Shown: positions 23,796 through 30,764 of the stretch, piece after piece
How positions within the stretch are numbered: the stretch's first letter is position 1
How the letters are laid out: every line of letters starts with the position of its first letter
Assembly (NCBI GenBank): GCA_017480685.1
Contig: JAFUSD010000096.1
Coordinates: 1-35,544, forward strand
DNA length: 35,544 nt
Direction: 5' to 3'
DNA from: Bacteroidaceae bacterium
GTDB taxonomy: Bacteria; Bacteroidota; Bacteroidia; Bacteroidales; Bacteroidaceae
Translations under genes and position numbers: made by a program
The notes under the pieces: model-generated
Told to the model about the DNA's origin: nothing
The model's database searches: none
The model's input: only the letters and a program-made list of their open reading frames with translations

Positions 23796-25097
23796 ATGAA
23801 CGAAACCAACCTACAACAGATAAAACAACGATACGGCATAGTAGGCAACTCGGCCGAACTGAACCGAGCACTCGACATAGCAGTGCAGGTGGCACCCACC
23901 GACCTGAGCGTGCTTATCCAGGGTGAATCGGGAGTGGGAAAGGAAGTGATACCACGTGTCATACACGACCGTTCATCGCGCAAACACCAGAAATACTTCG
24001 CCATCAACTGCGGTTCCATACCCGAAGGCACCATCGACAGCGAGCTGTTCGGTCATGAGAAGGGAGCCTTCACGGGTGCCATAGGTGAGCGTGAGGGATA
24101 CTTCGGTGCAGCCAACAAAGGCACATTGTTCCTCGACGAGGTGGGCGAACTGCCGCTCAGCACACAGGCGCGACTGCTGCGTGTGCTCGAGACAGGTGAA
24201 TACATACGAGTGGGTTCGTCGGAAGTGAAGACCACCGACGTGAGAATCATTGCAGCCACCAACGTGAACATCACCAAGGCGATAAGCGAAGGCAAGTTCC
24301 GTGAAGACCTCTACTACCGACTTGCAACCATACCCATCAGCATGCCGCCGTTGCGCCAACGCGGTCGCGACATAGAGTTGTTGTTCCGCAAGTTCGTGGC
24401 CGACTTCTGCGACCGTTACATGCTCGAACGCATCACACTGACCGACGATGCACGCCAGTTGATGCTCAGCTATAAGTGGCCGGGCAACATACGTCAGCTG
24501 AAAAACATAGCAGAGCAGATGTGCATCATAAGTCAGGAACGCGAAATCACTGCCGACAACCTGCGACAATTCGGCATCACCGACGATTCAGCCACCGGTC
24601 AGGGCCTTGTGTTAGCATCCAGTTGGCAGCAAAACGGAGGCGCACACTCGTATGAAAACGAGCGCGAGATGCTTTTCCGCCTGCTTACCGACCTGAGCAA
24701 GGAGGTGAAAGGCTTGAAGGAAATAATCCACAACCAAGCCATCGCACCATCCCACTACACTACTCACCAGGGCATCATTCAAGATGCAGAATACTCTACC
24801 ATCGAGTCGGAACCCGTCATCCTGGCACCAGCCACTAATGCTACAACCGACAGCAAGCCGAAAAGCAGCCAAATCATCTGGCCAGACAAACGCGATGCGG
24901 GCAGCCACAGAGATATTCCCAACGCTGTGGAATATATCGAAGCGGCACCTCGCTCGATGAAAGAAATAGAGGAAGCCAACATACGCGAGGCCCTGCGGCG
25001 CAATGCCTACAATCGCAGCAAGACGGCACGCGAGTTGGGAATAAGCGAACGTACACTCTATCGCAGAATCAAAGACTATGGATTGGAAAAGAAATAA
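23796..25097 (+). CDS. Sigma-54-dependent transcriptional activator without an N-terminal sensor domain
   Basis: The protein is 433 residues from ATG 23796. The AAA+ domain begins almost at once: Walker A GESGVGKE at 43-50, the sigma-54 contact loop GAFTGA at 90-95, Walker B TLFLDE near 110-115, and RQRGRDIELLFRKF plus YKWPGNIRQLKN later. A linker of about 100 residues leads to a Fis-type helix-turn-helix at the end (IREALRRNAYNRSKTARELGISERTLYRRIKDYG). No receiver, GAF or PAS domain precedes the AAA+ part, so control must come through the linker, a partner or expression level. It overlaps the lptE start by 20 nt. Targets cannot be read from this window. Confidence 0.95.
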   Translation: MNETNLQQIKQRYGIVGNSAELNRALDIAVQVAPTDLSVLIQGESGVGKEVIPRVIHDRSSRKHQKYFAINCGSIPEGTIDSELFGHEKGAFTGAIGEREGYFGAANKGTLFLDEVGELPLSTQARLLRVLETGEYIRVGSSEVKTTDVRIIAATNVNITKAISEGKFREDLYYRLATIPISMPPLRQRGRDIELLFRKFVADFCDRYMLERITLTDDARQLMLSYKWPGNIRQLKNIAEQMCIISQEREITADNLRQFGITDDSATGQGLVLASSWQQNGGAHSYENEREMLFRLLTDLSKEVKGLKEIIHNQAIAPSHYTTHQGIIQDAEYSTIESEPVILAPATNATTDSKPKSSQIIWPDKRDAGSHRDIPNAVEYIEAAPRSMKEIEEANIREALRRNAYNRSKTARELGISERTLYRRIKDYGLEKK

Positions 25098-25605
25098 AGG
25101 AGCCATACACCTGTTGCTCTGCCTGCTTGCATGCCTCATGCTTGTGGGGTGCACGGTGAGCTATTCATTCAACGGTTCGAGCATCGACTACGAAAAGGTG
25201 AAAACCATATCGTTAACCAAGTTCCCGATACGTTGCAACTACGTGTGGGCACCGATGGAGGCAATGTTCTACAACAGCATAAGCGATGTCTACTCGAAGA
25301 AGACGAAGCTGAAGGTTCAGAAGAAAAACGGCGACATGCAGCTCTCGGGCGAGATAACCGAATACAGCCAGACGAACAAGTCGGTGGCTCGCGACGGCTT
25401 TTCTGCACAGACACAGCTGAAGATGACGGTCAACGTACGCTTCGTGAACACCACCAAACATGATGAAGACTTCGAGAAAAGCTTCTCGGCAACTGCCGAC
25501 TACGACTCGCGCCTCCAGCTTAATGCTGTGCAGGAAGAACTTGTGCAACAGATGATAAACGACATCGTCGACCAGATATACAACGCGACGGTTGCCAACT
25601 GGTAA
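25078..25605 (+). CDS. lptE: LptE-family LPS assembly lipoprotein
   Basis: This 175-residue lipoprotein has the signal LLLCLLACLMLVGC with lipidated Cys25. The mature part matches the Bacteroidetes LptE family: VSYSFNGSSIDYEKVKTISLTKFPIRCNYVWAPM, beta strands around GEITEYSQTN, and a closing helix with QEELVQQMINDIVDQIYN. LptE plugs the LptD barrel in the outer membrane and guides lipopolysaccharide insertion. The coding region starts inside the end of the sigma-54 activator gene (20-nt overlap, different frame), so the two are translationally linked. secG follows after a repeat-bearing spacer with its own promoter. Confidence 0.9.
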   Translation: MDWKRNKGAIHLLLCLLACLMLVGCTVSYSFNGSSIDYEKVKTISLTKFPIRCNYVWAPMEAMFYNSISDVYSKKTKLKVQKKNGDMQLSGEITEYSQTNKSVARDGFSAQTQLKMTVNVRFVNTTKHDEDFEKSFSATADYDSRLQLNAVQEELVQQMINDIVDQIYNATVANW

Positions 25606-25633
25606 GGCATCACAGATACCGGCGCATTTCAAC

Positions 25634-25677
25634 GAGGATATCCTCACAACCACGAAAGGATATCCTCACAAAAGCGG
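25634..25677. repeat. 22-nt direct repeat, two copies, with GGATATCC palindrome
   Basis: Units start at 25634 and 25656. Both contain AGGATATCCTCACAA, and the first has the 12-bp perfect palindrome GAGGATATCCTC. The sequence is related to the array at 30475-30562 (GAGGATATC, one changed base, TCAC). Confidence 0.8.
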
Positions 25678-25789
25678 GATTTACTCTGTCTATACCTTAA
25701 AAACATGCGCACAGATACACCAATAATGCAGAAAAGCGCACTTTTGAATACCCCTTAAGACCAATTTTGCAAAAAAACCACGTATACGC

Positions 25790-25820
25790 TTGCACAATTC
25801 AGAAAAAAGTAATAACTTTG
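25790..25820 (+). promoter_or_regulatory. Promoter of secG
   Basis: TTG at 25790-25792, a 20-nt spacer and TAACTTTG at 25813-25820. The leader to secG is about 95 nt and A-rich. Confidence 0.82.
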
Positions 25821-25922
25821 CACTTGAATTTGTGCTTAGTCAAAACCACTAGTTATTTGCACCATGGTCGAGCACATAATAAAGAACAAAATAAATTAAT
25901 AAAACAATAAAAACGTAAAGAA

Positions 25923-26300
25923 ATGCTGTACACATTAATCATCGTACTCATCATTATCGCATCAATACTGATGTGCGGTATAGTACTTATCCAAGAATCC
26001 AAAGGAGGCGGCCTCGCATCAGGATTCTCTTCATCAAACCAAATCATGGGCGTGCGCAAGACCACCGATTTCCTTGAGAAAGCCACATGGGGCATTGCTA
26101 TTGCAATGGTAGTGCTCAGCGTGGTGTCAGCCGCTTTCGTGCCCAAGACCACAGTTGAAGAGCAACCTCTGGCAATTCCTGTTCAGACACAAACCGATGC
26201 CAACAACATGCAGTCGTTCCCTGCTGCTACCGACCAGGCAACATCAACAGAGACCCCTGCTGAAGCACCGGCAGCGCCAGCAGAGCCAGCTGAAGAATAA
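25923..26300 (+). CDS. secG: Preprotein translocase subunit SecG
   Basis: The protein is 125 residues. Two transmembrane helices flank the conserved cytosolic loop: helix one at about 2-23 (LYTLIIVLIIIASILMCGIVLIQ), loop ESKGGGLASGFSSSNQIMGVRKTTDFLEKATW, and helix two at about 57-77. This is the SecG signature, where SecG stabilises SecYEG and assists SecA-driven export. A C-terminal tail rich in Ala, Pro, Glu and Thr (APAAPAEPAEE) extends it beyond the shorter SecG of E. coli, as is usual in this phylum. Confidence 0.95.
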   Translation: MLYTLIIVLIIIASILMCGIVLIQESKGGGLASGFSSSNQIMGVRKTTDFLEKATWGIAIAMVVLSVVSAAFVPKTTVEEQPLAIPVQTQTDANNMQSFPAATDQATSTETPAEAPAAPAEPAEE

Positions 26301-26338
26301 CCGTAAACAGCGCCACTCAAACCATCAGCAGTAAGAAG

Positions 26339-26869
26339 ATGAAACGAGTACGCTGCCCCAAATGCGACACCTTCATCGTGTTCGACGAAAGCAAATACGA
26401 TGAAGGTCAGTCATTGGTTTTTGTCTGTACCAATTGCAAACGCGAGTTTCGAATCCGTATGGGAGTGTCACACCTGACCGACATACATGCAGAACGGCAT
26501 CTGGATGAGCAGACACACGATGGAGACAACTACGGCAGCATTACTGTCATTGAAAACAAATTTGCATACAAACAACTGCTGCAACTACATTTGGGCGATA
26601 ACGAATTTGGACGTTATCTCAAAGGAAACACCATAAACCAACCTATCGAAACCAGCGATCCAAGCATAGACACATTCCATTGTGTCATACGCGTGGAACG
26701 CGACAAAAGGGGGAACCTAAGATATATACTGCGCGATGCACCTTCAACAACCGGCACATTCCATCAGAACCAAATCTTGAAAGATGTTGACCGAATACGC
26801 CTGAGCGACGGCGACATAATAACAATAGGTGCCACGACACTTATATTCCGAGCCCCGCCTACGGGCTAA
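26339..26869 (+). CDS. FHA-domain protein with N-terminal zinc ribbon
   Basis: The protein is 176 residues. The N-terminus is a zinc-ribbon-like knuckle pair (Cys6-x2-Cys9 and Cys30-x2-Cys33), as in zinc-ribbon segments with the CPKC start. From about residue 80 a forkhead-associated domain follows: FGRYLKGN supplies the conserved Gly-Arg, SIDTFHCVIRVE the His-containing strand, TGTFHQNQIL the Asn loop, and IRLSDGDIITIGATTLIF the closing strands. FHA domains bind phosphothreonine peptides, which suggests a partner phosphorylated by a Ser/Thr kinase; none is encoded in the window. The gene lies 38 nt after secG and is probably on its transcript. Confidence 0.85.
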   Translation: MKRVRCPKCDTFIVFDESKYDEGQSLVFVCTNCKREFRIRMGVSHLTDIHAERHLDEQTHDGDNYGSITVIENKFAYKQLLQLHLGDNEFGRYLKGNTINQPIETSDPSIDTFHCVIRVERDKRGNLRYILRDAPSTTGTFHQNQILKDVDRIRLSDGDIITIGATTLIFRAPPTG

Positions 26870-27024
26870 CCTCCCACACAAGCACCTTCCCCAAAAATAC
26901 TAAGTACACGGAACAAGTGCCACAGACGAATGCCGTGATAAAAGATTGTTTAGATGAATCACCACAAAAATAATCAAAGACACATGACAAGATAAAAAAA
27001 TAAAAAGAGAAAGGGTAAGAAGAT

Positions 27025-27939
27025 ATGCAACAGAACAACAACGGACCAACATCCAAGAACACGAACCTTAGTTGTACGTATTTAGAAGGTAAGTTCATTT
27101 GCGCCGACAACATCGACCAAGGCACAGAATCGAAAGTCTACAGCAACGACATGATATGCAACGACCACTATTGTTGCGTCTTGGCAGTGGTTCAAGGCTC
27201 AATGAATATAGTGGTGAACGGCATCAAGTTGAAACTGAAAGCCAACGACTACCTCACGATTATGCCATACACCAATATCGAGATTAAGAGCTCACGGTGT
27301 AATATCTTTTCCATGAAAATCGAAGCATACATTCTTCACGACATATACGAAACCATCGGTTTGAGCTTAGGAGTGAAAAACGGATGCTACACATTCTATC
27401 ACTACCACCTCACCCCACGCCAAATCAACATTCTGCTTCACGACTATCAGCAGATGAAGAGAGACATGAGCAATCCGTCATGGCGCTACATGAGAGTCGA
27501 CCTCGTGAAGAATCGTCTGGGTGCATACCTGGCTCACAAAAGCACAATCACAGACAATCTGGAACCCATATCACACTATGAAGACTCCGACAGTTCAAGA
27601 CTATTCGCACAATTCCTCGAACTGCTCGACGAAAACTACAAAACAGAACGTTCAGTACAATACTACTCCAACCGCTTAGGCGTGCAACCCAAGAGCCTCT
27701 CGGCTGCCACCGTGAAGTATACAGGCAAGACGGCATCAAGGGTAATCGACGAGTATGTAACCCTGCGCATCAAGATAGTGCTCTACAATAACAAACATAA
27801 CATAAAAGAGGTGAGCGACATGTTCAACTTTGCGAGTCAGAGTTTCTTCGGCAGATACTTCAAACGCGTTGCAGGATGCTCCCCACGCAAATACATAAGC
27901 ATCAACAGTAAGAAACTATCCAAGCAATCGGGGGTATGA
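27025..27939 (+). CDS. AraC-family transcriptional regulator, first of a tandem pair
   Basis: The protein is 304 residues. The N-terminal about 180 residues resemble a cupin-like effector domain (CVLAVVQGSMNIVVNGIKLKLKANDYLTIMPYTNIEI). The C-terminal about 100 residues hold two helix-turn-helix units, with the family signature in the second (IKEVSDMFNFASQSFFGRYFKRVAGCSPRKYI). The first HTH is RSVQYYSNRLGVQPKSLSAATVKYTGKTASRVIDEYV. The downstream gene encodes a clear paralog of the same length. No effector or target is evident. It begins 155 nt after the FHA gene, with no consensus promoter recognised in the gap. Confidence 0.92.
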   Translation: MQQNNNGPTSKNTNLSCTYLEGKFICADNIDQGTESKVYSNDMICNDHYCCVLAVVQGSMNIVVNGIKLKLKANDYLTIMPYTNIEIKSSRCNIFSMKIEAYILHDIYETIGLSLGVKNGCYTFYHYHLTPRQINILLHDYQQMKRDMSNPSWRYMRVDLVKNRLGAYLAHKSTITDNLEPISHYEDSDSSRLFAQFLELLDENYKTERSVQYYSNRLGVQPKSLSAATVKYTGKTASRVIDEYVTLRIKIVLYNNKHNIKEVSDMFNFASQSFFGRYFKRVAGCSPRKYISINSKKLSKQSGV

Positions 27940-28023
27940 TTTGAAGATATTCTTTTTGCTTACCATTCATTCAATACACAAGTCCGATAAGCAATAAGCC
28001 TCACAAACAAAAGACCAAAAGCA

Positions 28024-28935
28024 ATGAACACAACAAACAACAGATATATAGAAGATACATACGAGCGAGTGAAAAGTATCGTTAAATGTACAGCTTCTTA
28101 CGACAAGTTCGTATACCTCTACGACAACTTCAGCAACAACGTTGAGCCAACAGTAATCTACAGCATCGGCAAGACATATCACCTGCAACAATCAATACTC
28201 TTCATCCTGGCCCACGGCACCATGCGCCTACACGTCAACAACCAAGAGATAACCCTCAACAGCCATTCGTGCATATTCCTGCCAGCATATACTACACTGC
28301 GCATCCAGATGAAATCGATGGAGACACGCTACATGATCTACAGGTTCGACCCCAATGCACGCACAACGAGCAGCAGCGACATGGGACTATATAACGACAA
28401 CGTGGCAGCCGAGAATGTATACTACAAGCGCATGAACGATGCAGAGTTCCGCTACATCAAGAATCACTACGACGAACTGGTGCAAGCCCTGCTCCAGAAA
28501 GACTTCAAATACAAGCAGATTTTCGTACGCAGCTACAACAACATCATTCGTGCATTTGTCATAAACCTGTTCAACATAGACTCCGACATCAAGGGCGACG
28601 CCGTGTCGCGACAGGAAAACCTGTTCAGACGGTTCATCGACCTGCTCAACCAATACGCAAGCAAGGAACGCGAAGTGCAGTTCTACGCCGAAAAACTGGG
28701 CATCACACCCAAATACCTGTCGACCATCACCAACGTATACAGCGGTAAGAACGCGAGTACTTGGATTGCAGAATATGTGGTGACCCTCGCCAAACAGCTG
28801 ATGAAGGAGAAACGCTGCAAGATACAAGAAGTGAGCACCATGCTCAACTTCCCGAGCCAGAGCTTCTTCGGTCGGTTCTTCAAGCGCACAACCGGCATTT
28901 CGCCAAAGCGATACATGCTGACAGAGTTGAAATAG
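28024..28935 (+). CDS. AraC-family transcriptional regulator, second of a tandem pair
   Basis: The protein is 303 residues. It has the same plan as its upstream neighbour: a cupin-like N-terminal domain (ILFILAHGTMRLHVNNQEITLNSHSCIFLPAYTTLRI), then two HTH units (REVQFYAEKLGITPKYLSTITNVYSGKNASTWIAEYV; IQEVSTMLNFPSQSFFGRFFKRTTGISPKRYM). Alignment by eye shows continuous similarity across both domains, strongest in the DNA-binding part, so the pair arose by duplication. The two genes are 84 nt apart in the same direction. The product could act on nhaA downstream, but that rests only on position. Confidence 0.92.
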   Translation: MNTTNNRYIEDTYERVKSIVKCTASYDKFVYLYDNFSNNVEPTVIYSIGKTYHLQQSILFILAHGTMRLHVNNQEITLNSHSCIFLPAYTTLRIQMKSMETRYMIYRFDPNARTTSSSDMGLYNDNVAAENVYYKRMNDAEFRYIKNHYDELVQALLQKDFKYKQIFVRSYNNIIRAFVINLFNIDSDIKGDAVSRQENLFRRFIDLLNQYASKEREVQFYAEKLGITPKYLSTITNVYSGKNASTWIAEYVVTLAKQLMKEKRCKIQEVSTMLNFPSQSFFGRFFKRTTGISPKRYMLTELK

Positions 28936-28977
28936 CGGGAAGCCCCCTGTCTCTTCTGCCAAGCATACGCTATACAC

Positions 28978-29004
28978 TTTATTCATTATTAATTATTCAT
29001 TAAT
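28978..29004. repeat. ATTCATTA-type AT-rich repeat upstream of nhaA
   Basis: TTATTCATTATTAATTATTC and the following bases match repeats at about 1547-1576 (before tRNA-His) and about 9086-9150 (before mutA). It ends a few bases before the nhaA start codon. Confidence 0.65.
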
Positions 29005-29007
29005 ATA

Positions 29008-30441
29008 ATGAAGCTTATACCAACCTATACGTGGGCAAAAAACGTGAGAGCCATGAACTGGGCTCAGAAGAGTTTTCTGAGCAAGCCCTGGGCATCGGGA
29101 GTAGTGCTGCTCTCGTGTGTGATTGTCGCTATGTTGCTGGCCAACCTGCCAGCCACACGCGACCTCTATCGTGCATTTCTCGATACCGACCTCTCGATGC
29201 ACATCCAAAGCCCCACACATGCTGATGGCACACGCCTCATCGACTGGACATTCCCGCGCGGCATGACCGTCGAGACCTTTATCAACGACATCCTCATGGT
29301 CATCTTCTTCTTCACCGTGGGGCTCGAGATAAAACGCGAAGTGGTGTGTGGCGAACTCAGTTCGCCCAAGAAAGCACTGCTGCCCGTCATCGCAGCAGCA
29401 GGCGGTATGTTGGCTCCTGCATTGATTTACACCCTCATCAACCACGGCACCGAAGCTGCCAGCGGATGGGGAATACCTACTGCCACCGACATTGCTTTCG
29501 CGGTAGGTATCATGTCCCTGCTGGGCAATAAAGTGCCGATATCACTCAAAATCTTCCTTACCGCACTGGCCATCGCCGACGACCTTGGTGCCATACTCGT
29601 TGTGGCGTTGTTTTATGGCGGTCATATCAACATCGCGTTGCTATGCATTGCCCTCATACTGATCATCGTCATCTACCTCATGAAGCAGCAAGGCGAGAAG
29701 CGCATGATGTACTACCTCATTCCAGCCATCGCCGTGTGGTTCCTGTTCTACTATGCCGGCATCCACGCCACCATGTCGGGCGTGGTGATGGCATTTCTCA
29801 TCCCAATGGACGGACAGTACACACGCGCCTACCTCGAACGCAAGAACCGCGAATATGTACGCCGCCTGAAGCTATACGAAGACCTTGATCAAGACAACGA
29901 GACCGACCCCTTCCCCAACGACCTGCAGCGCCATTGCCTGCGACGCATGAGCCACATTGCTACCGGCTCCATGGGCATGTCCTACCGCCTTGAATACGCA
30001 TTGAGCAACTGGGTCAACTTCCTCATCATGCCTATATTCGCCATCGCTAATGCAGGTGTCGAGATTCCCGACATCAGCTACTTCAACATCTTCCAATACA
30101 GCCCCGAGATTGGCAGTGTGGGCATGGGTGTCTTCTTCGGCCTCCTGCTTGGCAAGCCGCTGGGCATCACCCTCGCCAGCATGCTCGCCATCAAGAGCAA
30201 GGTGGGCGCCATGCCGAGCGGTGCATCGTGGCACATGCTCTTTGCCGTAGCATGCCTGGGAGGCATTGGTTTCACCATGAGCATATTTGTCGATACTCTG
30301 TCGTTTGCAGGCAATGCACCCGATATCATCGAGCACCTGCGCGCCAGCGGCAAAATTGCAGTACTGGCAGGTTCGCTCGGTTCGGGCATACTGGGCAGCA
30401 TGCTCATCGTGCTGTTCAACAAGATAAAGAGCAAAGTGTAG
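29008..30441 (+). CDS. nhaA: Na+/H+ antiporter NhaA
   Basis: This 477-residue membrane protein has the NhaA fold. Motifs in order are FFFTVGLEIKREVVCGELSSPKKALLPVIAAAGGM, GWGIPTATDIAFAVGIMSLLG, and ALAIADDLGAILVVALFY with the paired ion-binding Asp191 and Asp192. Later comes LGKPLGI...FAVACLGGIGFTMSIFV. It exchanges internal Na+ (or Li+) for external protons and serves pH and sodium homeostasis. It is longer than the E. coli protein, mainly because of a charged cytosolic insertion (RKNREYVRRLKLYEDLDQDNETDPFPNDLQRHCLRRM) in the middle, a feature known in Bacteroidetes homologs. The N-terminus is preceded by the AT repeat. Confidence 0.96.
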   Translation: MKLIPTYTWAKNVRAMNWAQKSFLSKPWASGVVLLSCVIVAMLLANLPATRDLYRAFLDTDLSMHIQSPTHADGTRLIDWTFPRGMTVETFINDILMVIFFFTVGLEIKREVVCGELSSPKKALLPVIAAAGGMLAPALIYTLINHGTEAASGWGIPTATDIAFAVGIMSLLGNKVPISLKIFLTALAIADDLGAILVVALFYGGHINIALLCIALILIIVIYLMKQQGEKRMMYYLIPAIAVWFLFYYAGIHATMSGVVMAFLIPMDGQYTRAYLERKNREYVRRLKLYEDLDQDNETDPFPNDLQRHCLRRMSHIATGSMGMSYRLEYALSNWVNFLIMPIFAIANAGVEIPDISYFNIFQYSPEIGSVGMGVFFGLLLGKPLGITLASMLAIKSKVGAMPSGASWHMLFAVACLGGIGFTMSIFVDTLSFAGNAPDIIEHLRASGKIAVLAGSLGSGILGSMLIVLFNKIKSKV

Positions 30442-30474
30442 AGCCTTGCTGCGAGGGCATCCACTCCATGAAGT

Positions 30475-30562
30475 GAGGATATCGTCAACGACCTGCGAGG
30501 ATATCGTCAACGGCTTGCGAGGATATCGTCAACGGCTTGCGAGGATATCGTCACAACAAATA
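30475..30562. repeat. 22-nt tandem repeat, three full copies and one partial
   Basis: Units start at 30475, 30497, 30519 and 30541. The first three share GAGGATATCGTCAACG and end in CTGC or TTGC. The fourth keeps GAGGATATCGTCAC then diverges. A weaker unit, GAGGGCATCCAC, starts one period earlier at 30453. The core is related to the repeat at 25634. Confidence 0.9.
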
Positions 30563-30631
30563 TCTCGCACACCCCAATACGCCACACAAAATCCATGATT
30601 CAAGTGGCAAACACGGTGGTGCGAGATATTT
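30558..30631. repeat. 13-bp inverted repeat upstream of the terminal operon
   Basis: AAATATCTCGCAC (30558-30570) is the exact reverse complement of 30619-30631, 48 nt apart. The right arm is part of a 14-mer GGTGGTGCGAGATA (30615-30628) that also lies between the -33 and -7 boxes of the mutA promoter (9263-9276). Confidence 0.75.
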
Positions 30632-30689
30632 ATTTTGCACTTTAGTGCATTTTTTCACGAATTAACTTTAGAGCGCAATTTCTTTTTCG

Positions 30690-30697
30690 TAAATTTG
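30690..30697 (+). promoter_or_regulatory. -7 box of the terminal operon
   Basis: TAAATTTG followed by CATC fits the -7 consensus. At the -33 position TTT replaces TTG. The leader would be about 60 nt. Confidence 0.55.
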
Positions 30698-30764
30698 CAT
30701 CATACAAGAGGAGAACAAGCAAGCACTCCGATTCACTAACAAAAAAGAAATCAACCTCAGAATA

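Larger units (their letters stand above)
25606..25922. other. Intergenic region between lptE and secG
   Basis: These 317 nt carry two copies of a 22-nt repeat near the left end and the secG promoter near the right. Nothing else was recognised between 25680 and 25789. Confidence 0.75.
30442..30764. other. Intergenic region between nhaA and the terminal operon
   Basis: These 323 nt contain a 22-nt tandem array (30475-30562), an inverted repeat (30558-30570 with 30619-30631) and a partial promoter at 30690. No terminator with a T tract was seen after nhaA, and no gene was recognised. Confidence 0.75.
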
